Shown here: one piece after another, positions 11,946 through 23,064 of the stretch
Position numbering within the stretch: position 1 is the first letter of the stretch
How the letters are laid out: every line of letters starts with the position of its first letter
NCBI GenBank assembly: GCA_031472005.1
Contig: PZJY01000008.1
Location: forward strand, 1,550,001 to 1,614,000
Length of the DNA stretch: 64,000 bases
Direction of reading: 5' to 3'
From: Tetracladium setigerum
Lineage: Eukaryota; Ascomycota; Leotiomycetes; Helotiales
The notes under the pieces: model-generated
The model's database searches: none
Told to the model about the DNA's origin: nothing
Seen by the model: the letters and a program-made list of their open reading frames with translations, nothing else
Program-made: the position numbers and the translations under genes

Positions 11946-13480
11946 ATGAGATTTTTTTCCACATCTCTGGAGCTGGATGAGTGCAATGCTTGTGTAATAC
12001 CAGTTAGCCCTTCAAATACTCCAACTCGTACCTCTTCCTCACGGTCTTCCACCTCCTCCAAAGATTTAGGCACACACAGCGCAAGATCCAATGTGTCTGG
12101 CAGTATTGCTTCCTCAGTGAACGTCGCTACACCATGTGCAGCCTACCCCACAGCTACAGCCTCTCCTCGATCATCCAGAGCATATTCAGCCTCCTTCCTC
12201 CAACAACTACCGGTGGGCAGATCACTCTCCTCGCAATGGGGAAATGCATTTCCATTAGCAAACAATATCACAACTGTCCCTGAACTATCGTCCGGCGAAT
12301 CATCATCAGCATCCAATTCGAATCCAATCCTTCAGCAATCAGAAAAACTCCCATCTGGTGAACTCAGCCCTTCGACTAGAGGTTCAAGATATTCTATCCA
12401 TGATGGAGCACATTCCTCAGCATCGTCAACAAGTTCCTATGCGCGATCCAGACTTCCACGTCCTTCCAAAGCTGCGTCTATTTCAGCCCTACCAAACCTC
12501 CTAACATCCTCGTTCATATCAGCAAGTCCGTTCCAAGTTTGTTCGACAGAACCTACATCACCTCTATCGCAACCTTCATCAAACGGGCTTTCAACACCGC
12601 TATCATCTATACAATCCGATAACCTCGATGAAGATAAGTTGGCGGAAGTGCTAAAGAAATACGATCCATGCTCCGAAAATGTGCCGGACTTGGGGACTAT
12701 GAGCGGACAGGAGCAAATGCTGCGCACAATGTTATTGGATAATATTTTGCATGCAACTGCGAGGTTGCATAAACATCAATGGATCATGACAGCGACGAAT
12801 GAGGAATATAAAGGTCTGAGTGGGACAGAAAGGAGGGATTTGATTCATGAAGACTTGTCAAGATACAGTGAGGAGGAGTTCTGCCGCTTCCAAACTTCTA
12901 TGATAACACAGACTCTCTAACCAAAAAATAGTGCAAGCCATAAAGGATTATGAGTTTTGGCTCACCTGTTCCATTCAAAATCTTGGACCGGCTCCGAACT
13001 CTCTGCCACCTGATTATCAAACCTGGGGCCGCTCACTCGCCATAATCGAACTTTCATCTAATTCATCAACACAATCAATATTCACATCAGATGAGCGCAG
13101 AGTTGTGACAAAATTGGAGCATAGTTTGGTGTCTGGAACCAGTGCTTGGCGTCAGCGTAATGTTCATCTGAGATACGGTACCGAGATTGGGGTGAAGGTG
13201 AAAGCAAAGCTCCGATTCGCTAGGGCTTGTCTGGCTTCTGTTGGAGGATTGGCAATTGTTGTGGTAGTTTTGGTTGTTCTACTCGGTATTTGCCTTTCTC
13301 CCGTATATCTTTCTATTGATGGTTGGTTTCGAGAGCTAATTTTGATGCACAGATCCGAAGTTCATTTGGACCTTGTTGAAAATTATTGCTTCGAAGTTTG
13401 TGTTGATTTATTGCCCTTGGATGAATAGATTGGGAAGGTTACGAGGTGGCATCTACGGCCCTTCTAATGGATCGAACTAG
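11946..13480 (+). CDS. Conserved fungal protein, serine-rich with a C-terminal membrane segment
   Basis: Not assigned to a known family. I read three exons, 11946-12867, 12932-13285 and 13353-13480 (467 residues). Intron 1 has a gtgagg donor, a ctctctaacc branch site and an atag acceptor; without it a stop at 12918 separates two frames that clearly continue each other. Residues 1-230 are low-complexity Ser/Pro/Thr. A conserved part follows (LDNILHATARLHKHQWIM, then YEFWLTCSIQNLG and LPPDYQTWGRSLAIIEL). One strongly hydrophobic segment (LAIVVVVLVVLLG) near residue 420 suggests a tail-anchored protein facing the cytosol. Intron 2 is less certain: unspliced, the frame stops at 13428. Confidence 0.72.
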
Positions 13481-14991
13481 ACTGGCTGTTGCTGTCAGCA
13501 AGCAGAATTGAGGAATACACGAATTCAGACGAGGCTAGTCGAATAAAAATAGAGGGAAGCCAGAAACTGTTCTCTATTTCTTGATTCTTATATGACAAGT
13601 CGTAACTTGACTTAGTTCCCGAGGTGTTCAAAATTCCCCGCTTTCCAAGTTCGCACATATATCCTAGATTCCTTTGACTGATACCCAAATCTTCCCTTGA
13701 TCTTCATTCGTTTCCTCGCCTCATTCTGGATATCAATCAGCTTTTCCTCGACGGTTGGCTCTTCAACATTATTCTTGGCCTCCTCACCATTTTCCTTCTG
13801 CTTGTGCTATTTACGGACGTTTCCCCTCCAACCTCTGAGCTTCTGCTTTGCAGACTGGGGATTGGAAGGAGAGTTGGACGAAGAAATTTACCTAGACCAA
13901 CTCTCATGTCTTAAGCTCTGGCTTCTCAACAAAGACTTTGGGTTTTTGTAACATTAACAGGGAGATCCTAGATGAGCTTTGATGAGGTTAGAAAGTTGTG
14001 AAGATGTAGCAGTATGGAAGTTTTGCTTACGGCTCTTGGCTTGACCACTGAAGTCAGAAGAAGAGAATGTAAAGTTTTCGCTTTCAAATGTCATATTCTA
14101 TACAAGGACAAAGATATTGTATTGTTGATTACAAAGAAGGTTTCAAGTGATTTCCACAGTCCCGGAAACATTCCCTCGGGAGGTGGAGGCAATAATTTAC
14201 CAACAGAATGTTAATTGATCTGATATAATATTGAGGGAAATGATATTATAACCAGTTTTAGATGATTCTCAGACTTGCTGAATTCAGCCTCTCATATATA
14301 CCCGAGTGCAAACCAGCAGAGCAGCACTGACTCAATCTCACATTCCCACCTGACTTTAGAAGATTGCATACCAATCCAGAATTAAAACAATCAGCTTCCG
14401 CTCAATCATAAGCCAAGTTATAAAACCCCCATGCAAAGTGCAAACCATAGGTAGGTAGATGCACAAACACCCTTCCTTACTTACCTAATCAGTCCCAACC
14501 GCGGCTAAACCTCGGCTCATCCCTCCTGTTCGGATCTCCCATCGGCTTCATTCCCGCTCATCCATCATTCGGTTCGTCTGAAGCATCCACTTCTAGCGAC
14601 ATCTCCCGTTTCGAAACTTCAGTCAAACGCGGCGCTTGGCGAGCTGCGACGAGGCAGGTTTAGACTAGGTGGGGATCGTGGTTTTGCGATGAGATGATCG
14701 TGGCGCTTGTTTGAGGATGGGGAGCGAGTTACTCCCTCGTACCTTATAGTGAGGCTTGAGTTTCTGAGTCGCTGTCTTCTTTGTCTTCTTCTCCTTTCTT
14801 TACGTCGGTCCGAAATTGAATTTCCGGGATTGTATGAGATTGTTGTCATTAGATTGCTTCATTGATTGATCAATTTGCTTGATGGTCTGGGGCCATCATC
14901 TGGGATAACAGGAGAAATATACTTGACAGAGAAAGTCGACGAAAATAATAAAGGACAAAACGGCTTCAACGGAACGGAAGAAGGAATCATA
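13481..14991. other. Intergenic, with a possible gene relic on the minus strand
   Basis: No intact gene. On the minus strand between about 13951 and 13640 one frame reads NPQSAKQKLRGWRGNVRK, stop, then EEPTVEEKLIDIQNEARKR and MKIKGRFGYQ: protein-like but broken by stops (see findings). The rest is promoter sequence of the UstYa-like gene; aggtaggta repeats lie near 14450. Confidence 0.45.
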
Positions 14992-16094
14992 ATGGAGCAT
15001 CCACACATCTATATCAACATCCCGATCTCCCCTTCGCGAGACCACGATCACGATCACGATGAAGAAGCCCTCTCGGCCTCTGCCACCGAAGTCGAGGAAT
15101 CACTGATGGGCGAAGAGGAGAAGACATGGAGTCGTCGAACCAGGAATAAGAACGGGAATCGAGAAATGTTATCGAAGAGGGAATCATGTGTTGCAATGTT
15201 CATGTCGTATCGCTGGATTCTCGATACCTTTCTCTTGCTTGTGATTATCGGATTGCTGCTTCTGCTGAGACGGGATCAGAGTTGTTCGGAGAAAACGAAA
15301 TGGCAAGTAGGAGGGGATGATAGTGGTGCTGGGCCGATTTGTACGTTCTCTTTCCTTTCTTTCTCATTAATACACCCTCGTCTCTTTACCAGCCCATAAG
15401 TCGGAACAAGGAGTTGGTATGAATACAATATCGAGAGACTGATAATGATTACCTCCAGTCTCTACGCACGTCACCAACTTCCAGCCCGACATGCGCTTCT
15501 CCCCCATGAACCATTCCGCCATGTTCATCCCCTCGACCATTGCGCTCTGGAAGTCCCTTATGCCCGTCGGGAGCGGCCTACCCTTGCAGGTGGACGATGC
15601 AGACACCTTCTTCACCACATCCATGACGCACCAGCTTCACTGCGTCTACATGATGGCGCGGATCTTCTCGGGCGTGGCGCTGAATGCTACAACAGGTACA
15701 ATGCCGGCTGACGCGCTGCCCGAGGATTGGATCTTTCATTTCTCGCACTGTGTGGATTATCTGAGGCAAGCGGTTATGTGCAGTGCGGATCTAGCAAGGG
15801 AGCCGCATAAGCCGGATGATTTGGAGGAGGGGAAGATGGATGCTGGGTGGTTGGCTAGTCATGGTGAGTTTCTTTCTGGTTTTGATGTTTGAGGGGATGT
15901 GGTTGCTTTTCCAATGACATGTAAATTTGAGGCTAATGTGATCTTGGTGTAGTTTGTAAGGATTATAGTCAAGTGAAGGGGTACCTGGAAGGTAAGTCAT
16001 TGATTCTTTTCAAGTTATTACGAGTGGTGCTGACTCTCGAAAAATAGGGCAGATTGTGGATGGAGCGAGGGTTGGCCTTGCCATTGATGATTGA
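14992..16094 (+). CDS. UstYa-like (DUF3328) membrane oxidase
   Basis: Five exons: 14992-15340, 15393-15416, 15459-15863, 15953-15991 and 16048-16094, giving 287 residues. All joins keep frame. The start is the first ATG in frame; the open frame extends upstream without one. A single transmembrane helix sits at about residues 74-94 (ILDTFLLLVIIGLLLLL). After it come the two family hallmarks HQLHC (182-186) and HFSHCVDYLRQAVMC (218-232), the HXXHC pair thought to bind metal. UstYa-type proteins oxidise and cyclise ribosomal peptides (ustiloxin-type RiPPs) or other metabolites at the ER/Golgi membrane. No precursor peptide with repeated core units, no tyrosinase and no methyltransferase lie beside it, so it may be an orphan. 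The N-terminus has an odd DHDHDHD stretch. Confidence 0.88.
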
Positions 16095-16757
16095 GCATGG
16101 CAAAGTCGATGAATTGAGATTAAATTCGATTGATAATATTTTTGTACATTCTGTCGACCCAACTCAATTATTACTGAATCGATTCAACTACGGGCAATGA
16201 AAGTCGCTGGTCTTCGAAGGTGTACTCCCCTTCATATCGTGTTCCGCCTCTGATTTGTATATCGAATCTATTGGCTACAAGAGGATGCAAGAGATGAGAT
16301 TGCAATGATTTGGAAGAACATTTATCGGAGTTCTTTCCTCGTCTTGCAAGAAGACGATGTAGAGGAATTCACCAAGCTCAAGTTGAAACGTTTGTCTGCT
16401 GGCAGGCTGCTTGTTCTCTTGTGGTGCTGTGGGAAGCTCAAATGAGACAAGTACGGCTCTGAAGAAGAACATTGAACGCAGACAGATCAAGTACGATACA
16501 TTCTTACAAATCCAATATTGACTGAGATGAATCATGTATGAATGGGAATGAAGTATGAGATGGGCACCACTCTTGGCCCTTGCAAGTGCTTTATTGGTGT
16601 GTAACCATCTCCTCAATCTTCAACAATACAAGCGAATCACTCTTTTTCGTCTTTATGTCACAAATATTCCAAACAAGGGATTCGACTTTCCAAAAAATTA
16701 TCAACTATGACTGGCTATTACTGCAGTCAAACACTTGCCAGAACTTGTGCACTGAAA
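16095..16757. other. Intergenic between convergent genes
   Basis: Shared 3' region of the UstYa-like gene (plus) and the acidic conserved protein (minus). No gene seen. Confidence 0.6.
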
Positions 16758-17579
16758 TCAAACCTCGTCCTTCCCGTAAACTCCTGGTGGCCGAACGTAG
16801 AAGAGCTTCCAGCCCGAATCAGTATGTAAGATGTTGTAAATAGAGAGCAGGCATCTCGGCTCTACATACATCCAGGTGGCCTCGTGGGCTTCTAGAGGGG
16901 TATCAGCCCTATGCTCAATCTCATCCTCTTCTTCTTGTTCCTCCTCTCTCATCAACCTCTCCTCGTCTTCAAGATCCTGTTCTGTCTCATCCACAGAATC
17001 GCCATCGCTCATCCTCCGGAGGCGACGTCTCTGATTCCCTCCGCCGCCGCCCATCCAAGCAGGCACCTTCCTCTTAGCCTTCATCAACACCACAAACACG
17101 GCAGGTGTTTCCTTACCGGCTTCCGCCTCAGCTATACTTCTCGATTTCGACTTCACCGTGCTCGCCAGACACTTCTCATCCACTACTACGCAGTAATTAA
17201 ACCGCGGCAACCATCTCAATACATTCGTACTGGTGCGCTCAGACTTATCCACGATTTCATCAGACCACCGATCGAACCGTTCCTTCACCTCCTCCTGTGA
17301 GACGCCGTCCAACGTCGGATCATCGATGACCGTCCATTCTAGATGCGCGCCTAGCCAGTCCCGCCCCGATCCGAGTTTCTTGATGTGAGATTGACCTTCT
17401 TGTTTGATGAGTGAAAGAAGCTCACCCCAGGTTGCATCGTCGCCGTATGTGCAGCGATAGATGACGAAGCCGAATTTGGGGAAGGAGGAGGTTTTCATGC
17501 CGCAGATTGTGTGACCAGCTGACTCGTCTCGTGCTTCCTCGGTGGTCCAGGCTGGACAGCAGGTTAGGTCGTTGCCCAT
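16758..17579 (-). CDS. Conserved fungal protein with acidic C-terminal region
   Basis: Intronless, 273 residues. Function unknown. The N-terminal half (FGFVIYRCTYGDDATWGELL, then WTVIDDPTLDGVSQEEVKER and LRWLPRFNYCVVVDEKCL) has the look of a widespread uncharacterised ascomycete family, which I recognise only as a pattern. Residues 180-230 hold a poly-glycine/arginine patch (MGGGGGNQRRRLRR) followed by a long glutamate/aspartate run, then WMYVEPRCLLSIYNILHTD, which looks folded. No signal peptide or membrane helix. The start codon at 17579 is the first ATG of the frame. Confidence 0.78.
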   Translation of the reverse strand: MGNDLTCCPAWTTEEARDESAGHTICGMKTSSFPKFGFVIYRCTYGDDATWGELLSLIKQEGQSHIKKLGSGRDWLGAHLEWTVIDDPTLDGVSQEEVKERFDRWSDEIVDKSERTSTNVLRWLPRFNYCVVVDEKCLASTVKSKSRSIAEAEAGKETPAVFVVLMKAKRKVPAWMGGGGGNQRRRLRRMSDGDSVDETEQDLEDEERLMREEEQEEEDEIEHRADTPLEAHEATWMYVEPRCLLSIYNILHTDSGWKLFYVRPPGVYGKDEV

Positions 17580-19359
17580 ATTTACGATGCTTTGGTTTAT
17601 CGAGAGAGATTTTAAGGGCTGTGGTGTGAAGTGTAAGTTACGGATTGAGAATGTTGTTGAAGCGAGGAGTGGTGGGTGATATTGGAAGATGTGCTTGCTT
17701 AACTACATCATGTCAGTCGACTCAGTCCAAAGATCAGAAGTCTTATAAAGAAGTTTTACAAGGAGGAGATTTTATCAGCCAGTCCAAGAACAGTCTTTTC
17801 GTCAAGTCGGGAAAATCAGCTGAAGTGCAACAAAATACTTTGGAACCTCGATTACACACATTGATGTTTCCCTTTGTCGGAGATTCACTTGTCCCTGATG
17901 AGAAGAGTGTGGTTTCACCATCGTCTGAAAGCGGTAAGTTGGCAGCTGATCAATGAGGTTCCGGGAATTAGGGAGCAATAATCAAGAAAAGAAACTCCAA
18001 AAACATCTAAAGTGACTTCCATATAACTTACGACAATGGCCATTACAATCCTTCGTCGCCAATGCTGATGCCAGTCCCAACGGCTTTTGCGGCATATGCG
18101 CATAGGTACCAAGACCTGGAGGATTGAGAGTTCAGAGAATCTAGAGACACCATATGAAAAGGATAGTTTACTCTTCGTGTATCCCGTACAGCATGAACTG
18201 ACTTGTGGATTGTTTAGATCGACGTAGTTTGGGAATAGAAAATAATCCTAGTCAAGATATGTTGTCACAAGATCAGAAGTTTCTCTTCGCACAATTGTAG
18301 CTATTGCATCGGCAATGAGCTCGTCGTTATTGCTCGCTCTTTTACCAGAGAGTTACTCATGTGTTGTACCAGTATACGTAGGTACCTCTTAATGAAAGTC
18401 CGGTGAAGAACCAAATCGCGGGGAAGCGCAAGGAACCAAGCGACCAGCATTGTAATTACGGAATACGTTGCGGCTATGTTAATCGGATGCTTTGTTAACC
18501 GGATGTAAACTGCCTTAGGAAACTACCTCCGTAATCATAAACAGCTCGAGGGGACGCATGGGCTAACTATGTGGTTGCAGTGCATACTACTTACGTGAAT
18601 GTTGGGGCTGTACCCCACCCTAGCTTTGGTGTCCCCCAGCTTCCTGAATTGGAGCTCACACTTTCTCTCTCTTTTCATTTCGCTCCTTCGTTTTTGGAGA
18701 TATAAGGAGGTAAGAAATTTAGGAGTAAAAGACTGAAATATTTATTGTGCAAAGTAAACTAAGAAGGGAGAGACAACAGTACAGTAAAAGAGGCACAAAG
18801 TGAGTTTAAACGCCGCGCCTCGGCCCGCCCCGCCTTCTTGCTCGGCTGCGGGTACGGCGAAATGGAAAAAGAGACAAATAGTGCCTGAACTAGAGCCTCA
18901 GTATTATTTTGAGGAGGTCTTCCAATTTTTGGCGACGATAAATATTTCCAAGCATGAAGATCAGCAATGCGCGAACCCAAATCTCATTGTCTCATTGACG
19001 AGCCCCGCCTAATTCTGGGAGAGGCACATAATCATTATGGTATCAGCTAAAATAGGAAAATAATCTACCGGCGACGCGAAAATTCAGGCAGTGTTTCTAT
19101 ATCTATTCATTATCGCCTTGCTTGCTCTCCATAGCTGCTGACTTCGAGGCTAAATGTTAGGTCTTAGCTTTGCTTTACGGCCGTATTGTCCATTTCTATT
19201 CGGGTCCGCACGTACACCTTGCGTCTAGGCTGTCCTATATGTACGTCCGAATAGTCTAATTTGCTACATATGGTTTGTACTTGAATCGCCAAAATCGCTT
19301 GTTTCTCTCTCTACTCTCTAGAACTTTTTCGAGTGGTTTACTGTCCAAAAAAAAACACA
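17580..19359. other. Intergenic, contains a candidate LTR remnant
   Basis: Region between divergent genes, longer than neighbouring promoters. Frames here (for example 17645-17956) have no protein-like features. The right half holds the LTR candidate described separately. Confidence 0.5.
18600..19047 (+). mobile_element. Candidate LTR remnant with primer-binding-like site
   Basis: A block starting TGTTGGGG at 18600 and ending CA at 19034 has the TG...CA ends of an LTR. Four bases later, at 19038, comes TGGTATCAGC, close to the TGGTATCAGAGC primer-binding site of Ty1/copia elements. No gag-pol frames follow, so this would be a truncated or solo copy. No second LTR was found in the window. Weakly supported. 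Confidence 0.33.
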
Positions 19360-21680
19360 ATGGATACTGCAACGGAGTGGTACAAATATGAGAAACTACC
19401 ACCTATTCAATTACTGCCAAAGGGCAAAACACCTCCTTACACGCGCCTCGTGAAAATCTTCCCTGGCCATCACGACGATCCGCTGCATTGTTCTCTTTCA
19501 ATTATCAATGTCGAAAAACCACCGGCTTATGAAGCGCTTTCATATGTCTGGGGTCCTTCTTCTGGCGCCACCGACCCGCATGTTCTTTGCGATGGACAAC
19601 CTATTTCCATCACGCCTAATCTTGACCAGGCTATGAGATGGTTAAGATACGAGAACGAGGAAAGAGTGTTCTGGATTGATGCAATCTGCATCGACCAAAA
19701 AAATTGGGCGGAAAGAGCTCGGCAAGTTGGATACATGAGATGTATGTCATGCCAACTTCATCTCAAACGCAAAAACTTTCCCAAAAAGGGATGCTCAGTT
19801 GGCCGACTGTCACTGACTTTGCACAGTGATTTATCATTATGCCTCTCAATCTATCGTCTGGTTGGGGCCCAAAACTCCTGGCATGGACATTGCTTTTGAG
19901 GCGGCAGAGAGAATGAAAATGCTAGCAAAAAAACTCACACTTTCTACCGAACAAGGTCAGCTTTCTTATCGGATTTTCTCTGTTAAGTACTGACGAATAT
20001 AGAATTACGAGAGAGTTATGTTAAAATGGGTCTGACCGAGGATGAGTATGATATTGCTTTATTTTATGTTTCTGAGTTGCTTGATGCGGAGTACTTCTCT
20101 CGCATATGGTGTGTAAGTGCCGACCTCCTGCAAACCTACTTTCCAAGTGGTCGCCAACTTCTTCTCGAAAAACTTGCTAATGCGGCAAAGGTTCAAGAGA
20201 TTGTAGCATCCAAAGTTTGTATCGCCAAATGCGATGACCTAGAGATAGACTTTCTGTCTCTTCTCGAGCTGGTTCCCTATATCGTTGAGAGCCGCGGCAA
20301 AATGCTTACGGAGACACCACTTTCATTTTGGACCAGTATGCCATTTCTTCGACAGCACGAAATCCAGACTGGTGGAATCGATGGGTCAATTGGTCCAATG
20401 TTGAATGTTCTCTCTGGAACCCAACACTTCAAGGCCACCGACCCAAAAGACAAAGTTTTTGCGCTGTTCGGAATTTCAAACCAACCTCGTCTGCCTTATC
20501 CATCCCTGTTGCACACAACGCCCCAGCCTGACAGTTCCTGGAAGTTGCGTCTCCAGAAGAAGTTGCAGCAGGCCGTTATGGATCACGCAAGGATCGTGGT
20601 GGACCACCAGGACATACCACCAGGACTCGTAGTTGACTATCGGAAGACAACCATGGAGGTCTATCGTGATCTCACTCGATATCTAATATGCGTCGGTCCT
20701 CGCCATCTGGACGTCTTGTCTCACGTTCAACACCTCCAAAAGCCTTTGAATGATGACTTTCCAAGATTTCCCTCTTGGGTGCCAAAGTGGAATGAAGCAA
20801 GACAAACGACGCCACTTTCGAGCAGGGTATTCTTTGCTGGGAGCCGAAAAGGCGACCATGAGTCTTCTCACAGAATTTACGTGCAAGATAACAAGCTGTT
20901 CAGAACACCCAAAGAGCCAAATATACTTCATGTCGAAGGCTTCGTGTTGGATCGAATTATCAAAACGACCGAGTTGATGTCCTTTAATCTGCATGGGGCC
21001 TGGTCGGCCGAGCAGATTTGGAATCAACTCTTCGATTTTCCTCTATTTCATCATTCAGAGAGCGAAGTGATGAAGTCGTATCGCACGGGAGAGCGAATGG
21101 ACATGGCCTTCCTCCTTGCCGCAACTGCTGCTCCATATGGAACACTCGGCACTGGGAAAGACTATGGAACTATGCTCTTGATTGACACTCAACCGGCTGA
21201 AGATGTCAATCGGTCCGCTCTTATGGCGAAGGCAAGGGCGGATGCTGCAGCTTTCATTCTCGAGAATACGCCTATGGAAACGACAGATTTGCCTGACTAC
21301 GGGGAGATCAATAATTTGGCCCATAAAGGCAAATCCGCAGACTTCAGGCGCCAGGTTAAAGTTTTTGCTCATAATCGGAGATTCTTCCTGACGAGGTATG
21401 TCAGTCACAATCTTTTCCAGAACAGTCACATTCATTGGTATCTTTGCTCACTCTTTTCCCTCCCAGCTCTGGATACGTAGGTATTGGTCCCAAAGTGATG
21501 CAGCCAGGCGACGACGTTTGTATTCTTTTTGGTGGTAGGGTTCCTTTCATCTTGAGACGGATGAAGGACCATCGCCTCTTTGTTGGTGATTCATATGTTA
21601 TGGATGACGACATTATGTGGGCGAAGTCGATGGAGGATGGCAGCACACCAAAGACTCCTGTTATGTTTGAGTTGCGGTGA
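19360..21680 (+). CDS. HET domain (heterokaryon incompatibility) protein 1
   Basis: 679 residues from five exons: 19360-19741, 19827-19955, 20003-20112, 20191-21395 and 21467-21680. HET proteins trigger death of fused, genetically different hyphae and act in fungal self/non-self defence. The HET core is complete: YEALSYVWG, then VFWIDAICIDQ, QVGYMRLIYHYASQSIVWLG, and after removing intron 3 YFSRIWCVQEIV. Intron 3 (20113-20190) is 78 bases, a multiple of three with no stop, and is easily mistaken for coding; the conserved WCVQE motif shows it must be spliced. The C-terminus has the family's GDDVCILFGGRVPFILRR ending. No NACHT, ankyrin or WD repeats follow, so it is a stand-alone HET protein. 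Confidence 0.92.
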
Positions 21681-22566
21681 AGAAGGGATCGTTCGAGACT
21701 GTTTTGTATTGCTTGAAAATCTAAAGATAGATTTCATTTCTGTAACAAATACCCAATCATTGCTCTGATTAGAAGCTTCCATTGTTGGTTTTCTGGTTTG
21801 TCTTCTGCTTCGCCTTGTGATTTTCATGCAGGGGTTTTGTTTTGGACCTGGTGGGAGAGAAAAGGTTTGAAGATTTGTGAGAGGGCAGATACGGAGGTAC
21901 GGAGGTACTCTGTACCCACGTCTGAGTTCTGCCTCGCTTTCCTAAATTGATTACGGGTACGGGTAGAGAGGTGCGGTTTGCCCGCTCACTTCCAAGTTCC
22001 ATTCCTGTTGCAGCCAGGCTCCATCTCTTCCAGACCTTCCATTCTCGCCAGCTGTCCAGCAACAGCAAACACCAGCTTTACACTCCATGAAAAGTTAGTA
22101 GAAGGTAGGTAAGTTGCGACCAACAGCACCAACCTGCACATAAAGAAGGGAGTCACACTCTTCCAGATCCGGTCTTAGCGTGGGTATTAAACACCCTCGG
22201 GATCAAGATTTCTCGCTCCCTCCCCTCGTTTTCCAGTACGCTTCCATGGGAGCAGTCACTCAATCAATCAAAACCCTTCAAAATGAACGAAATATTCCTG
22301 AAATCTAAAAGCTGCAACCAACAGCATCCCCAACTATTCTGCCTGGGCTTAGCGCCGGTCTTTGAAACGGCCTCACAGCCCCATGCACAGTACCAACACC
22401 AGGGGTCTTTACGCCTCACTCAATCAACATTAAATATTTCAGAATCCCCCTCTAATTTCGTGATGTATCTTTTCGCAGATCGAAAAGCCTCGCATTCAAG
22501 CCAAATCTTTTTGCGATTTTACAAAGTACTGGCTTGGTGACATATCGTCGTTTTGAATCCGTAAAT
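21681..22566. other. Intergenic, no supported gene
   Basis: 3' end of HET 1 and promoter of the small secreted protein. Contains the motif tacggaggtacggaggtactctgtaccc near 21890 and aggtaggtaag near 22103. Confidence 0.55.
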
Positions 22567-23064
22567 ATGTATTTATCCTCACGCCAAATCATGGTACTCA
22601 TTATTGCAACACTCATCCTACACACACAAGTCCTCGCTGTCATAATCGTTCGTCCTCCAACAAGAATCCCAAGCGGTGGAGGCAGCAGCGATGATAGCAT
22701 CAGCGGCGGCAATAGGAGTCCAAATAAATCTGGGAATGGGGGGAACAAAAACGACAAGGAGGATGAATACGAAATCCCTGAGCTTCATTCTGGTGATGAT
22801 TATAGCGGTGCTGCTGGGAGTGAAGAGACAAATGGTGTGGATGGTGGGGAGGAAAAGAAACCCTGTAAAGTCATAACGTGGAATGGAGATGTTTATTGTA
22901 TCAAGAATTCGACAAGAACGGCCGTTGCAAGTGCTGGAACTCCTTTACCAACGGCGATACAGACGCTGTCACCAGCTACGAGTGGTGCGTGGAGAGTGAG
23001 ATATGGTGGGAGTATTGGTGGTGTCATGGCTGTGGTGTTGATGCTTTGGATGGCTTCGGGGTGA
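22567..23064 (+). CDS. Small secreted protein with GPI-like C-terminus
   Basis: 165 residues, no intron. The first in-frame ATG (22567) opens a signal peptide (about residues 1-24, IMVLIIATLILHTQVLA). The middle is glycine, serine, asparagine and aspartate rich (GGNRSPNKSGNGGNKNDKED), then one cysteine pair CKVITWNGDVYC. The C-terminus is hydrophobic after a small-residue stretch (SIGGVMAVVLMLWMASG), the shape of a GPI-attachment signal. Likely a cell-surface or wall protein of unknown role. No family recognised. Confidence 0.62.
   Translation: MYLSSRQIMVLIIATLILHTQVLAVIIVRPPTRIPSGGGSSDDSISGGNRSPNKSGNGGNKNDKEDEYEIPELHSGDDYSGAAGSEETNGVDGGEEKKPCKVITWNGDVYCIKNSTRTAVASAGTPLPTAIQTLSPATSGAWRVRYGGSIGGVMAVVLMLWMASG

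Noticed and set aside
14866..14991. N-terminal extension of the UstYa-like frame
   Set aside because: The extension begins with TTG; the first ATG is at 14992.
18800..19012. 70-codon plus-strand frame
   Set aside because: Lies inside the candidate LTR remnant, low information, no known domain.
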